From: Ferruginibacter sp.
GTDB taxonomy: Bacteria > Bacteroidota > Bacteroidia > Chitinophagales > Chitinophagaceae
NCBI GenBank assembly: GCA_019638635.1
Contig: JAHBTM010000009.1
Location: forward strand, 1-57,680
DNA: 57,680 nucleotides
Direction: 5' to 3'
The position numbers and the translations under genes are program-made. The first letter of the stretch is position 1, and each line of letters opens with the position of its first letter. Under the pieces are notes generated by a model. It ran no database searches. It was given only the letters and a program-made list of their open reading frames with translations, and was not told the origin of the DNA. Below are positions 44,313 to 53,593 of this stretch, piece by piece.

Positions 44313-45443
44313 ATGGTTTTACTGAGTGGCCCGAATATGGGCGGCAACGAATGGAAATACGTAAAGGATTGTTTGGATACCGGCTGGGTGAGCAGTGTGG
44401 GCGCTTATGTAGACCAGTTCGAAAAAATGACCGCCACGTTTGCCGGAACCCGGTTTGCCGTAGCCACCAGCAGCGGAACCACTGCATTGCATATTGCACT
44501 GATACTGGCCGGCGTACAAACCAACGACCTCGTCATTACACAAAACATCACTTTTGTAGCTACCCTCAATTCCATCAGATATACCGGCGCCAATCCGGTG
44601 CTGATAGATACCGAAACAGCAGGCTGGCAAATGGATCTGGACTTACTGGAAAAATTCCTGCAACAGGAAACGGAAATAAAAAACAATACCTGTTACCATA
44701 AAGCCACCGGGAAACGAATCCCCGTAATCATGCCCGTGCATGTATTGGGCAACATCACCGATATGGACCGCCTGTTACAACTGGCCCATCAATTTCATCT
44801 AACGGTTATTGAAGATTCAACCGAGGCCCTTGGGAGTTATTACAAAGGCAAACACGCCGGAAGTATGGGGCTTATGGGCACGTTCAGTTACAACGGTAAC
44901 AAAATTATCACTACCGGTGGCGGAGGGATGATTGTAACGGATGATGAGGCACTCGCCAAAAAAGCCAAGCACCTCACCACGCAGGCTAAAAGCGATCCGT
45001 TCGAATATATGCATGATGAAGTGGGATATAACTACCGATTGGTAAATGTGGCCGCAGCCATGGGCGTGGCTCAAATGGAACAACTGCCCGGTTTTCTAGA
45101 AAAGAAAAAACACATCATTCAATTTTATACATCGGCGTTGCAAGGTGTGGGCGATATTACTTTTCAGGAGGTGCTTCCTACCGTACAACCAAACTGGTGG
45201 ATGCCCACCATCCGAACCCAAAAACAACGTGCAGTGCTCGATGTATTGAATAAGGATCAATTACAGAGCCGTCCGTTTTGGGTGCCGATGAACCGCCTGC
45301 CTATGTTCAAAGAAAATTTGTATTACCACGAAGGTGACCGCTCCGGCGAATTGTACAGTGAGTGCCTGAGCATTCCGTGTTCTACCAACATCACCGATGC
45401 GGATCTGGAACGTGTGGCCAACAAAATAAAATCTGTATTTTAA
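44313..45443 (+). CDS. DegT/DnrJ/EryC1 aminotransferase, PglE/LegC-like
   Basis: 376 residues from ATG 44313; a frame further upstream runs through the hairpin and is not credible. GPNMGGNEWKYVKDC, ATSSGTTALHIALILAGV, IEDSTEALGSYYKGK and FSYNGNKIITTGGGG (Lys197 would bind PLP) closely match the family that aminates C4 of UDP-4-keto-6-deoxy-GlcNAc. The required UDP-GlcNAc 4,6-dehydratase (PglF/LegB type) is not in this window. With the PglD- and PglC-like neighbours it predicts a diacetylated amino sugar. Confidence 0.88.
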   Translation: MVLLSGPNMGGNEWKYVKDCLDTGWVSSVGAYVDQFEKMTATFAGTRFAVATSSGTTALHIALILAGVQTNDLVITQNITFVATLNSIRYTGANPVLIDTETAGWQMDLDLLEKFLQQETEIKNNTCYHKATGKRIPVIMPVHVLGNITDMDRLLQLAHQFHLTVIEDSTEALGSYYKGKHAGSMGLMGTFSYNGNKIITTGGGGMIVTDDEALAKKAKHLTTQAKSDPFEYMHDEVGYNYRLVNVAAAMGVAQMEQLPGFLEKKKHIIQFYTSALQGVGDITFQEVLPTVQPNWWMPTIRTQKQRAVLDVLNKDQLQSRPFWVPMNRLPMFKENLYYHEGDRSGELYSECLSIPCSTNITDADLERVANKIKSVF

Positions 45444-45452
45444 TTTTTGCGG

Positions 45453-46115
45453 ATGTACCCTTTTATCAAGCGTTTACTCGACATCATACTATCTGCAACT
45501 GCTTTGTGTGTTTTAATGCCCCTACTCGTTCCCGTTATATTAATTTTGTTGTTTACGGGTGAACGTGAAGTGTTTTATTTACAGAAACGTATCGGCTATA
45601 AAAATCGCCCTTTTTATATCTGGAAATTCGCCACGATGCTGAAGAACAGTCCGAATATTGGAACAGGCGAAATCACCCTGCGCAACGATCCGAGGGTAAC
45701 GCCGTTCGGCAAGGTGTTGAGACTCACCAAAATCAATGAACTTCCGCAAATTGTCAACGTGTTGAAAGGAGATATGAGTATTGTGGGCCCCAGGCCTTTG
45801 ATGGAAGTGAGTTTTATGCTTTATCCTGAAGACGTGCGCCAACAGATTTATCAGGTGCCTCCCGGCATCACCGGCATCGCATCCCTGGTATTCAGAGACG
45901 AAGAAAAGTTATTGTCAGATGCAAAAGATCCCAAGGCCATGTATCAATCTATTTATCCCTACAAAGCGGCACTGGAGATGTGGTATCAACGTAACAAATC
46001 GTTATCAACCGATATCAAAATCATCTTTCTTACAGCCTGGTTGATTCTCTTTCCGCAAAGTGATATCCTGCGCACCTGCTTTAAAGATTTACCTGCAGCT
46101 CCCCGCAATTCCTGA
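45453..46115 (+). CDS. Initiating sugar-1-phosphate transferase, PglC-like
   Basis: 220 residues from ATG 45453. A hydrophobic re-entrant N-terminal helix (FIKRLLDIILSATALCVLMP) precedes the catalytic domain with VFYLQKRIGYKNRPFYIWKF, NDPRVTPFGKVLRLTKINEL, PQIVNVLKGDMSIVGPRPL and VPPGITGIAS. This is the small single-pass polyprenol-phosphate sugar transferase core. It moves a sugar phosphate from UDP-sugar to undecaprenyl phosphate and so starts the repeat unit. The UDP-amino sugar from the preceding genes is the likely donor. Confidence 0.94.
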   Translation: MYPFIKRLLDIILSATALCVLMPLLVPVILILLFTGEREVFYLQKRIGYKNRPFYIWKFATMLKNSPNIGTGEITLRNDPRVTPFGKVLRLTKINELPQIVNVLKGDMSIVGPRPLMEVSFMLYPEDVRQQIYQVPPGITGIASLVFRDEEKLLSDAKDPKAMYQSIYPYKAALEMWYQRNKSLSTDIKIIFLTAWLILFPQSDILRTCFKDLPAAPRNS

Positions 46116-46161
46116 TGTTTCGCCTTTTTTATTCAGGGTGAAGGCACTAATTTTACGCATC

Positions 46162-47601
46162 ATGATGCATGACCCCACGCAGGATATACAAACTTTATTT
46201 TCCAGTTATTCGGAGCAAACACTTACTCATATTGATAAACTTCCTCAAAGCGGAAGCAACCGTCAGTACTATCGTTTGTATATTGCCGTTAACAACGCAT
46301 CCGTCCAGAACACATGCATCGCCGCCTGGAGTAATGATACAAAGGAGAATGATGCATTCATCCAATACTCGCGGTTTTTTAAAGCACGTGGCATTCGTGT
46401 ACCGGAAATATTAGCAGTGAGTGGTGATCGGCATTTGTATCTTCAGGAAGATCTCGGGTACACATCTTTGTTAGATGTACTGTTGCAACAGGGGTTCACG
46501 GAAAAAGTGTACAGACTTTATGAACAGGCATTGAGCCAACTGGCCGTTATGCAGGTGGCAGGAAAAGAACTGATACAATCTTCCACACCGGTTTTTGATG
46601 AACAGGCCATCCTGCAGGATGTACTGTATTTTAAATTTTACTTTGCGGATGTACATTCGGTAGCGTATGATAAAGCCATGTTGTTCCAGGAAATACAAAC
46701 ACTTTCTGCTGAAACAGCAGCCATGCTGCCGAGGTATTTCATGTTTCGTGATTTTCAGGCCAGGAATATCATGGTACACAAGGATGAAGTCTATTTTATA
46801 GATTATCAGGGTGCTATGCAGGGCCATCCCACGTATGATGTAGCCTCACTCTTATTTCAGGCTAAAGCTGCGCTTCCGGATACATGGAAAGAAAATTTAT
46901 TCAAGCATTATGTAACTTCTTTTCAACAACAGGCACCCGTGCATAATACAACATTCACACAGGCATACCGTTCCATGGTTTTCATTCGGATGCTGCAAAC
47001 ATTGGGTGCGTACGGCTTTCGCGGGTTGATTGAAAAGAAACCTCATTTTATTTCGAGTATCGCTCCCGCATTGAAGCAGTTGCGCGATATATTGCCTTCT
47101 TACCGGCTCTCACAATATCCTGAACTTCAAAAGGTCTTGCAAACATTAACCGGTGAGGCAGTACGAAATAAATATGCTGTAGTGAAAGCCGAAGAAGATA
47201 CTCCATTGGTGGTGCACATCAACAGTTTTTCCTTTATCAAACGAGGTTACCCTGCCGCCGCATCAGAGAACGGAGGCGGCTATGTGTTTGATTGCAGGGG
47301 AATTCTGAACCCCGGCCGATTGGAAGCATTTAAAACACAAACAGGACGTGATAGCGGAGTGATGCATTTTTTGGAAACCCAAACCCGCATGAATGATTTT
47401 TTGAGGCATGTGTATGAAGTGGTAGACATCACCGTTGAAAATTATATTGAACGTGGATTCGATCACCTCACGGTGAATTTCGGATGCACCGGTGGGCAGC
47501 ATCGAAGCGTGTACGCAGCCGATGCTCTGAGTAAACACCTGCGTGAAAAATACAATGTACCTACCGTGGTAAACCATCTTGAACAATCTTTTAATGCCTG
47601 A
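46162..47601 (+). CDS. AmgK-like sugar kinase fused to a RapZ C-terminal domain
   Basis: 479 residues from ATG 46162; ATG 46165 is possible. Residues ~1-325 are an aminoglycoside-phosphotransferase-fold kinase: GSNRQYYRL (nucleotide loop), LYLQEDLGY, FRDFQARNIM (catalytic Asp197) and FIDYQGAMQGHPTYDVASL (metal Asp214). Residues ~350-475 are the RapZ C-terminal domain with VHINSFSFIKRGYP, FDCRGILNPG and GCTGGQHRSVYAADAL (441-456); the N-terminal P-loop of RapZ is absent. AmgK phosphorylates C1 of MurNAc/GlcNAc; the RapZ domain binds glucosamine-6-phosphate in E. coli. The MurU-like gene follows directly, so a recycled sugar-1-phosphate would pass to it. The sensing role is inference. Confidence 0.88.
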   Translation: MMHDPTQDIQTLFSSYSEQTLTHIDKLPQSGSNRQYYRLYIAVNNASVQNTCIAAWSNDTKENDAFIQYSRFFKARGIRVPEILAVSGDRHLYLQEDLGYTSLLDVLLQQGFTEKVYRLYEQALSQLAVMQVAGKELIQSSTPVFDEQAILQDVLYFKFYFADVHSVAYDKAMLFQEIQTLSAETAAMLPRYFMFRDFQARNIMVHKDEVYFIDYQGAMQGHPTYDVASLLFQAKAALPDTWKENLFKHYVTSFQQQAPVHNTTFTQAYRSMVFIRMLQTLGAYGFRGLIEKKPHFISSIAPALKQLRDILPSYRLSQYPELQKVLQTLTGEAVRNKYAVVKAEEDTPLVVHINSFSFIKRGYPAAASENGGGYVFDCRGILNPGRLEAFKTQTGRDSGVMHFLETQTRMNDFLRHVYEVVDITVENYIERGFDHLTVNFGCTGGQHRSVYAADALSKHLREKYNVPTVVNHLEQSFNA

Positions 47602-47608
47602 TACGCGT

Positions 47609-48328
47609 ATGATTCAAAAGGCGATGATATTTGCAGCCGGACTGGGCACACGTTTTAAACCCTGGACCAACCATCACCCCAAAGCCCTGGCTGTGGTGAA
47701 CGGTAAAACACTATTGCAGCGAAACATTGAGTACTTACAACAGTATGGAATAAACGAAGTTGTGGTGAATGTGCATCATTTTGCCGATCAGGTGTGTGAT
47801 GCCATTGAAAAAAACAATGGATGGGGCAGTGTGGTGCACATCAGCAACGAGCGCGATGCATTACTGGAAACGGGCGGAGGATTATGGCATGCACGGGATA
47901 TGTTACAGGATGCGCCGTTTCTAACGCTGAATGTAGATTTCTTAACCACATTGAACCTGCATCATTTTATTGCGTTTCATGAACAGCAACAAACCATAAT
48001 CTCCCTGGCGGTGGCTGAACGCCCCTCTTCGCGCTGCTTTCTCTTTAATGCACACAATCGTTTATGCGGTTGGAAAAATATGGTTTCAGGTGAAGAGCGC
48101 ATCGCGTATCCGGATGATAACCTGCGCGCTTTATCCTACAGTTGTGTAGCCGCTTTTCAACCCGAAGTGTTTCAACATATACAGCACCGGGGTAAATTTT
48201 CTATCGTAGAAACGTATCTGGATATAGCCTCCCAACATCCTATTTACGGATATAATCATACCGGTGATGATATGGTAGATGTTGGAAAGCCCGAGAGCGT
48301 AGCTTTGGCTGAGGCCTTGTTTAAATAA
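47609..48328 (+). CDS. murU: Sugar-1-phosphate nucleotidyltransferase, MurU-like
   Basis: 239 residues from ATG 47609; ATG 47594, overlapping the preceding stop, is an alternative. IFAAGLGTRFKPWTNHHPKAL is the nucleotidyltransferase signature, followed by LLQRNIEYLQQYGINEVVVN, ETGGGLWHARDML and LNVDFLTT (metal Asp). MurU makes UDP-MurNAc from MurNAc-1-phosphate in the Pseudomonas cell-wall recycling route. The coupled kinase gene just upstream fits this, though the sugar could also be GlcNAc-1-P or another amino sugar. Confidence 0.86.
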   Translation: MIQKAMIFAAGLGTRFKPWTNHHPKALAVVNGKTLLQRNIEYLQQYGINEVVVNVHHFADQVCDAIEKNNGWGSVVHISNERDALLETGGGLWHARDMLQDAPFLTLNVDFLTTLNLHHFIAFHEQQQTIISLAVAERPSSRCFLFNAHNRLCGWKNMVSGEERIAYPDDNLRALSYSCVAAFQPEVFQHIQHRGKFSIVETYLDIASQHPIYGYNHTGDDMVDVGKPESVALAEALFK

Positions 48329-48335
48329 TCAGCCT

Positions 48336-49718
48336 TTAATGTTTTTCGTATAACTTATTCTTCTCTGTTTTCTTTACCCGGCTTCCGTTTTTGAGCGTCT
48401 TGCTTACGATATCATACGGTCCGCTCACCACTTCATCTCCTTCTTTTAACCCTTCGGTAATTTCAATGTAATTGATATCCTGTATAGAAGTAGATACTTT
48501 GGTTTTCTTTACGGTTTGATCAGGCTGAACAACGAAAACAACAATTTCACTTACATCGCCACTGCGTACGGCAACACTTTCTCCTGCCTTTCCATTGTTG
48601 GCAGTAGAGTCGTCTCGGTCGCGGGTGGTTACCGCATTGATAGGTACACTCAGTACATTTTCCCGTGTTTCAGTTTCGATATCTGCAGTGGCACTCATGC
48701 CCGGCCGGAAGGGTATCGGATTTTTTGCCTGTAAATCTTTATAACTATCCGGTAAAATGCGGATATACACTTTGTACTGGGTGGCATCGGTACTGGTGGA
48801 GGCCGTGAGTGAAGCCGAAGCCGCACCGTTGTTGCTGCTGGCTACCTGCGTAACCACACCGGTGAATTTTCTGTCGTTATACGCATCAATGGTAATGGTG
48901 GCTTTATCTCCCACTTTTACTTTGGGTACATCATTTTCACCCACATCAACCCGTACTTCAAAAGTAGACATATCCGCTACGCGCATCATTTCGGTTCCTG
49001 CCATCATGTTGCTGCCCACAACGCGTTCTCCTTTTTTTACACTCATCAAACTGATGATGCCATCCATGGGTGCTATGATAGCCGTTCTGCTTAAATCCTT
49101 ATTGGCTCTTGCTAAACTGGCTTGAGAACTTTGTGCATTGGCTTTGGCACTTTGTACACCGGCTTCTATACTGCGGATTCCTTCCCGTGCTGCGTTATAA
49201 TTGGCCTGTGCGGTTTTTAGATTCGCTTCTGCAATGTTGAATTCGTTTTTGCTGATTACCTTATCATCGAACAGCTTCTTCTGCATATCGAATGTTTTTT
49301 GAGCCTGTTCCAGAGAGGCTTTCAATGCTTGTAAAGCGGCAGTTTGGTTAGCAACCTGTGCCTGACTGTTGGCAATTTGCGCCTGACTTTGAGCTAAGAT
49401 GCTGGCGGCCTGATCGCGCTGCAGGCTGTAAATGTCGGCATAAATTCTACCGAGGGTTTGTCCGGCTTTCACCGTGTCTCCTTCCTTCACATACAACTCG
49501 GTAATTTCTCCGCTGATGTCAGGACTTATCTTTACTTCAATTTCCGGATACACTTTACCGCTGGCATTCACCAGTTCAACGATGGTTCTCTTTTTAACTG
49601 CTTCGGTGGTTACTTTCACTCCTTCATCTTTTCCAAACACACCGGTTTTAGATAACACAAACATCAGTACAAATAACACGCCTGTACCAATCAGTATCCA
49701 TTTAGTTGTTTTGTTCAT
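48336..49718 (-). CDS. HlyD/MacA-type periplasmic adaptor subunit of an efflux system
   Basis: 460 residues with one N-terminal membrane helix (IGTGVLFVLMFVLSK). Biotinyl-lipoyl half-motifs LYVKEGDTVKAGQTLGRIYA and IIAPMDGIISLMSVKKGERV flank a long alpha-hairpin (about 110-210) rich in Ala and Gln. The beta-barrel and membrane-proximal domains follow (TFEVRVDVGENDVPKVKVGDKA). It connects an inner-membrane ABC or RND pump to TolC. The outer-membrane partner is the next gene upstream on the same strand, but no pump is adjacent; the downstream side ends at the convergent murU. Confidence 0.9.
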   Translation of the reverse strand: MNKTTKWILIGTGVLFVLMFVLSKTGVFGKDEGVKVTTEAVKKRTIVELVNASGKVYPEIEVKISPDISGEITELYVKEGDTVKAGQTLGRIYADIYSLQRDQAASILAQSQAQIANSQAQVANQTAALQALKASLEQAQKTFDMQKKLFDDKVISKNEFNIAEANLKTAQANYNAAREGIRSIEAGVQSAKANAQSSQASLARANKDLSRTAIIAPMDGIISLMSVKKGERVVGSNMMAGTEMMRVADMSTFEVRVDVGENDVPKVKVGDKATITIDAYNDRKFTGVVTQVASSNNGAASASLTASTSTDATQYKVYIRILPDSYKDLQAKNPIPFRPGMSATADIETETRENVLSVPINAVTTRDRDDSTANNGKAGESVAVRSGDVSEIVVFVVQPDQTVKKTKVSTSIQDINYIEITEGLKEGDEVVSGPYDIVSKTLKNGSRVKKTEKNKLYEKH

Positions 49719-49750
49719 AATCTCTTTTTACAGCTTGGCCGTTTGAATCT

Positions 49751-51181
49751 TTATAATTTTAAACCTTGTCCTTTGTAGAATTCAAGCACTTTCATTTTGA
49801 AAACATAATCATACTGGCTAATCGCATAATTCAATCGTGCACTCAGTAAATTATTCTGGATGGTAATCCATTCAAATGTATTCAACATACCTACTTCCAG
49901 TCTTTTGTTTGCAAACTCAAACGCTTGTTCGTTGGCGGCCACATTTTTACGGGAGGCTTCATACCGCTGCAATGCAACCACCGCATTATTATGTGCGGTA
50001 TAAATATCTTGTTTGAGGGTTTGATCGTCGAGTGTTTGTTGTAATTCCAGCGTTTTTACATTCAGTTTATTTCTTCTCCAAGCCGTTCTCAGGTTGCTGC
50101 CATTGAAAAGCGGAACCGACAGACTCAATCCGATCGATTGTCTGAAATTATTAGACAACTGATTGGTGAATCCGGGTTTTACATAACTGTATTGCTGGAA
50201 GGGTTGTACCGGTAAAACGGAATAATTTACTCCGCCCACTTCCACCACACCTATGGGTGCAAATACGGGTGTAGAACCTGAAATCTCCAGGATTTGATTG
50301 TTGTACGCCGAGGCCAGGTTACCAAATGCTCCGAGTGTGGGCAACATGGCACCTTTTGAGGCTGCCTCCCATTTACGCGCCGCTTTCAACCGAAAGGCAT
50401 TTGCTTTTTGCAATGGCTGATTCAACAATGCGGTTTGATAGACATATTCAGGTTCCAGCGCGGCAATAGGTTCAATGGGAATGAGTTCAACCGGTGGTGC
50501 ATCTACTTCAAAAGGCGCCGCCGCATCAATATTCATGTACGATTTTAACAACAGCACAGCCTGCACCGTATTGCCTTTGGCGGAAACAAGATTCACACTG
50601 TCGAGTGATAATTGTGCCTCCAGTTGAGTGGCATTCAATTCGGGCAATGTACCTACATCTACCATTTTGCGCGTGTTACTCAACTGGGCAGCGGTTTGTT
50701 TCACCTGAACTTCTGCAATCTTTTCCTGTTCCATAGCCAGCAATACCTGAAGAAATCCGTTGGCGGCGGTAAGCGCAATATCATATTTCAGTTTGTCTAC
50801 ATTGGCTTTCGATGCCATCCATTCCCATTCATTGGCCAGGATGGTGTTGCGCTTGCTGAAGAAATTAAAAATTTCAGTGCTGGATTGTAATTGAACATTG
50901 GCACCTACATAAGATTGTGTGATTCGGTTAAACGTAATCGGATCCTGATTGTTTCCGGAATTGTAACTGACACCGGTGCCCAGGCTCAGGTTAGGAATGA
51001 GTGCAGCGCGGCTTTGATCATAGTTCAGTTTAGTGCGCAGCGCATCCACTTCACTCTGCTTTACGCGAATGTTGTTAGCCATGGCATACTCCACTACCGA
51101 CTTTAAATTCCATTTTTCCTGGGCGTTGGCTATACATTGAAAAGCAAACAGAGAGAAAAGCAGCGCCACGATTTGTTTCAT
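49751..51181 (-). CDS. TolC family outer membrane efflux protein
   Basis: 476 residues with signal peptide (MKQIVALLFSLFAFQCIANAQ) and two OEP repeats. WNLKSVVEYAMANNIRVKQSEVDALRTKL and a second repeat with VALQRYEASRKNVAANEQAFEFANKRLEVGMLNTFEW form the typical alpha-barrel helices. It should be the exit duct for the adaptor encoded 32 bases downstream in the same operon. Substrate unknown. Confidence 0.93.
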   Translation of the reverse strand: MKQIVALLFSLFAFQCIANAQEKWNLKSVVEYAMANNIRVKQSEVDALRTKLNYDQSRAALIPNLSLGTGVSYNSGNNQDPITFNRITQSYVGANVQLQSSTEIFNFFSKRNTILANEWEWMASKANVDKLKYDIALTAANGFLQVLLAMEQEKIAEVQVKQTAAQLSNTRKMVDVGTLPELNATQLEAQLSLDSVNLVSAKGNTVQAVLLLKSYMNIDAAAPFEVDAPPVELIPIEPIAALEPEYVYQTALLNQPLQKANAFRLKAARKWEAASKGAMLPTLGAFGNLASAYNNQILEISGSTPVFAPIGVVEVGGVNYSVLPVQPFQQYSYVKPGFTNQLSNNFRQSIGLSLSVPLFNGSNLRTAWRRNKLNVKTLELQQTLDDQTLKQDIYTAHNNAVVALQRYEASRKNVAANEQAFEFANKRLEVGMLNTFEWITIQNNLLSARLNYAISQYDYVFKMKVLEFYKGQGLKL

Positions 51182-51268
51182 ATTGCAAATTTATACATTG
51201 AGCGCTATATTCATATCCGTTCGTGTATTATATGAAAATTTCTTTTCTCCCTTTCATTTGAATCTCTT

Positions 51269-51276
51269 TACATTTG
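51269..51276 (+). promoter_or_regulatory. -7 promoter box ahead of the cobalamin riboswitch
   Basis: TACATTTG, an exact TAnnTTTG box about eight bases before the start of the riboswitch. No clear TTG stands at the usual 17-20 bases upstream. Confidence 0.45.
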
Positions 51277-51283
51277 CATCGTT

Positions 51284-51450
51284 AAGGTTCCCGATGAGGG
51301 ATTAAAAGGGAAGTCCGGTTGTATTCCGGCGCTATCCCCGTAGCTGTAAAACGAATGTTCGCTATATGCGATCCATGTAAAGTGCTCCATACCACTGTTT
51401 CAAGGAACGGGAAGGTTGCTTTACTGAGTTGAGCCAGAAGACCTGCCTTT
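51284..51450 (+). ncRNA. Cobalamin (adenosyl/methylcobalamin) riboswitch
   Basis: Conserved core elements appear in order: GGTTCCCGATGAGGGATTAA (P2/P3 side), AAAAGGGAAGTCCGG, GCGCTATCCCCGTAGCTGTAA, ATACCACTG, GGAACGGGAAGG and the B12 box GAGCCAGAAGACCTGCC (about 51431-51447). The full aptamer precedes the BtuB-like gene by about 100 bases. A further hairpin CAGCTTT/AAAGCTG (51469-51493) may be the expression platform, with no terminator T-run, suggesting control of translation. When B12 is plentiful, uptake genes should be repressed. Confidence 0.93.
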
Positions 51451-51553
51451 TCAAATTTTTTACATCACAGCTTTCGGGTGAAAAGCTGGAGAAGTTTGCC
51501 GCTATTCCAAATATAACTGCACATTTTTCCTGCATGCCCGATGGTTTCAATAC

Positions 51554-53593
51554 ATGGTTTTGAAACACATCCGATTCTTTTTGTTGCTACTTAGCTGTAT
51601 GTTGATGCCTGCATGGATGTATGCACAGGCCGTGGTAGATTCACTTCCGGTTGTTGAAGTATCTGCCCTGTCACCCCATGACCATACCACCTCATCGGTA
51701 ACTGTGCAACAACTCGATAAGAAACAATTGGATGCCATGAGTGCCTTATCGGTTGCAGATGCCGTTCGCTTTTTTTCCGGTGTATTGGTGAAAGATTATG
51801 GAGGTTTAGGGGGATTAAAAACCATTTCTGTCAGAAGCCTTGGCACACACCACACGGCTGTAATGTACGATGGGATGGTTTGGAATGATGCACAAAACGG
51901 ACAAACCGATTTAGGTAAACTATCACTCCAGCAAATGGATCGCATCACACTCTATCAGCAACATCCCGATAGGGTGTTAATGCCTGCAAGGGCCCTAGCG
52001 GCGGCTTCTGTTTTGATGATGCAATCATCTGCCACTGCCCGCCCCGAACCTCAACGCAGTGCATCATTGCGGATGAAGACCGGTTCTTTTGGATTGTTCA
52101 ACCCATCCGCTGTTGTTACGCTATCGGATCAGAAACGGATACACCAACTGTCTGGAGAATGGCTGCATGCCCACGGGGCGTATCGTTTTCCTTCCATTGA
52201 GCAGGAAGGAACAAAGGATAAAAGACAAAACACAGACGTGGAAAACGCTCGGATTGAATATGATTTTACCTATTATCCGAAAGACAGCAATAAGTTGCAT
52301 TTTAAAACATATTACTACGCATCGAACAGGGCCTTGCCCGGTGCGGTTATTGTGAACAATACCTCTGCCGATGACCACCTGAAAGATAAACACTTCATGA
52401 TACAGGGTTCGTGGAAAAAGCATGTCCATTCCTCCCGGTCGTTTTGGATCAATGCACGGTATAACCATTTGTTCAGCGGATACACCGACCCTACGTTTAA
52501 TAATCCACAGGGAAAACTCCTGAACCGGTTCCATCAAAATGAATACTATGTTTCCGCTGCGGTATCTCAGGTTATCCGTACACGTTATGAGTTGGGTTGG
52601 GCATCGGATTATTTTATCAATACCCTGAACCGTACCGATGAATTTGCCTTTAATTTCCAACCTGTACAAAGAGCAACCTGGCTCAACGCATTCACTGCAC
52701 GGTACCATCACAGGTTATTTCATGTACATGCCGGTGCTGTACATACTTATCAAACCGATAAAGAAAAAAATGCATCCACCCGCCAACAACGCACGGCCCT
52801 GAAACCATTTGCCGGCCTACACATTCAACCGGCAGTACAGATTCCGCTGCACATACGTGTTTCGTACAAAGAAACCTTCCGGGCGCCATCTTTCAATGAT
52901 CTCTACTATACCCTGATAGGCAATACCGCACTCAAACCCGAAGAGGTGAAACAATTGAATGTGGGAGTAACGTATAGGCATACCCGAAAATCTGCACTCC
53001 GTGAAGCCGTGTTCAGTGTAGATGCCTATGAGAACAGGGTGGCCAATAAGATACAGGCTGTACCACGTCAGAATCTCTTTCAGTGGTCTATGATGAACAT
53101 TGGAAAAGTAACGGTTCGGGGTGTGGATGTATCGGCTGACATACAGGTGGTACCGAAAGAAAAATGGAGGTTGGTAGCGAATGCTACATACACCTTACAG
53201 CAAGCACACGATATAACGAACCCGGGTACATCCGGATATAAACAACAACTGCCTTATACCCCAATGCACTCAGGCAATGCAGGGCTTACCATACACCATA
53301 CACAATGGACAGTAGCCTATCAAATGCTTTTTTCAGGTTACCGTTACCGGCAAGGCGATCCTATTCCGGAGAACTATCTGGACGGATGGATGAACCAGGA
53401 TATAAAAATAAGTTTCGGATTCCGTCTTAAAGGCAAGATGCAATGCCGGGTATATGCTGAGGTAAACAATATCGGAGATGTACATTATGAAATTATCCGC
53501 TATTATCCTATGCCCGGAGCGCACTACCGTTTAGGGATAGACGTAAATATAGTTCAATATAAAAATCACCATAAAATTAAATCCAACAAATGA
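51554..53593 (+). CDS. btuB: TonB-dependent vitamin B12 receptor, BtuB-like
   Basis: 679 residues with signal peptide ending MYAQA, then a plug domain (VVEVSALSPHDHTTSSVTVQ, LSVADAVRFFSGVLVKDYGG, ISVRSLGTHHTAVMYDGM) and a 22-strand barrel ending in an aromatic region. SFNDLYYTLIGNTALKPEEV is the conserved TBDR barrel motif. It takes cobalamin across the outer membrane with TonB-ExbBD energy. Placement behind a cobalamin riboswitch is the strongest evidence of substrate. The next gene starts inside its stop. Confidence 0.92.
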   Translation: MVLKHIRFFLLLLSCMLMPAWMYAQAVVDSLPVVEVSALSPHDHTTSSVTVQQLDKKQLDAMSALSVADAVRFFSGVLVKDYGGLGGLKTISVRSLGTHHTAVMYDGMVWNDAQNGQTDLGKLSLQQMDRITLYQQHPDRVLMPARALAAASVLMMQSSATARPEPQRSASLRMKTGSFGLFNPSAVVTLSDQKRIHQLSGEWLHAHGAYRFPSIEQEGTKDKRQNTDVENARIEYDFTYYPKDSNKLHFKTYYYASNRALPGAVIVNNTSADDHLKDKHFMIQGSWKKHVHSSRSFWINARYNHLFSGYTDPTFNNPQGKLLNRFHQNEYYVSAAVSQVIRTRYELGWASDYFINTLNRTDEFAFNFQPVQRATWLNAFTARYHHRLFHVHAGAVHTYQTDKEKNASTRQQRTALKPFAGLHIQPAVQIPLHIRVSYKETFRAPSFNDLYYTLIGNTALKPEEVKQLNVGVTYRHTRKSALREAVFSVDAYENRVANKIQAVPRQNLFQWSMMNIGKVTVRGVDVSADIQVVPKEKWRLVANATYTLQQAHDITNPGTSGYKQQLPYTPMHSGNAGLTIHHTQWTVAYQMLFSGYRYRQGDPIPENYLDGWMNQDIKISFGFRLKGKMQCRVYAEVNNIGDVHYEIIRYYPMPGAHYRLGIDVNIVQYKNHHKIKSNK

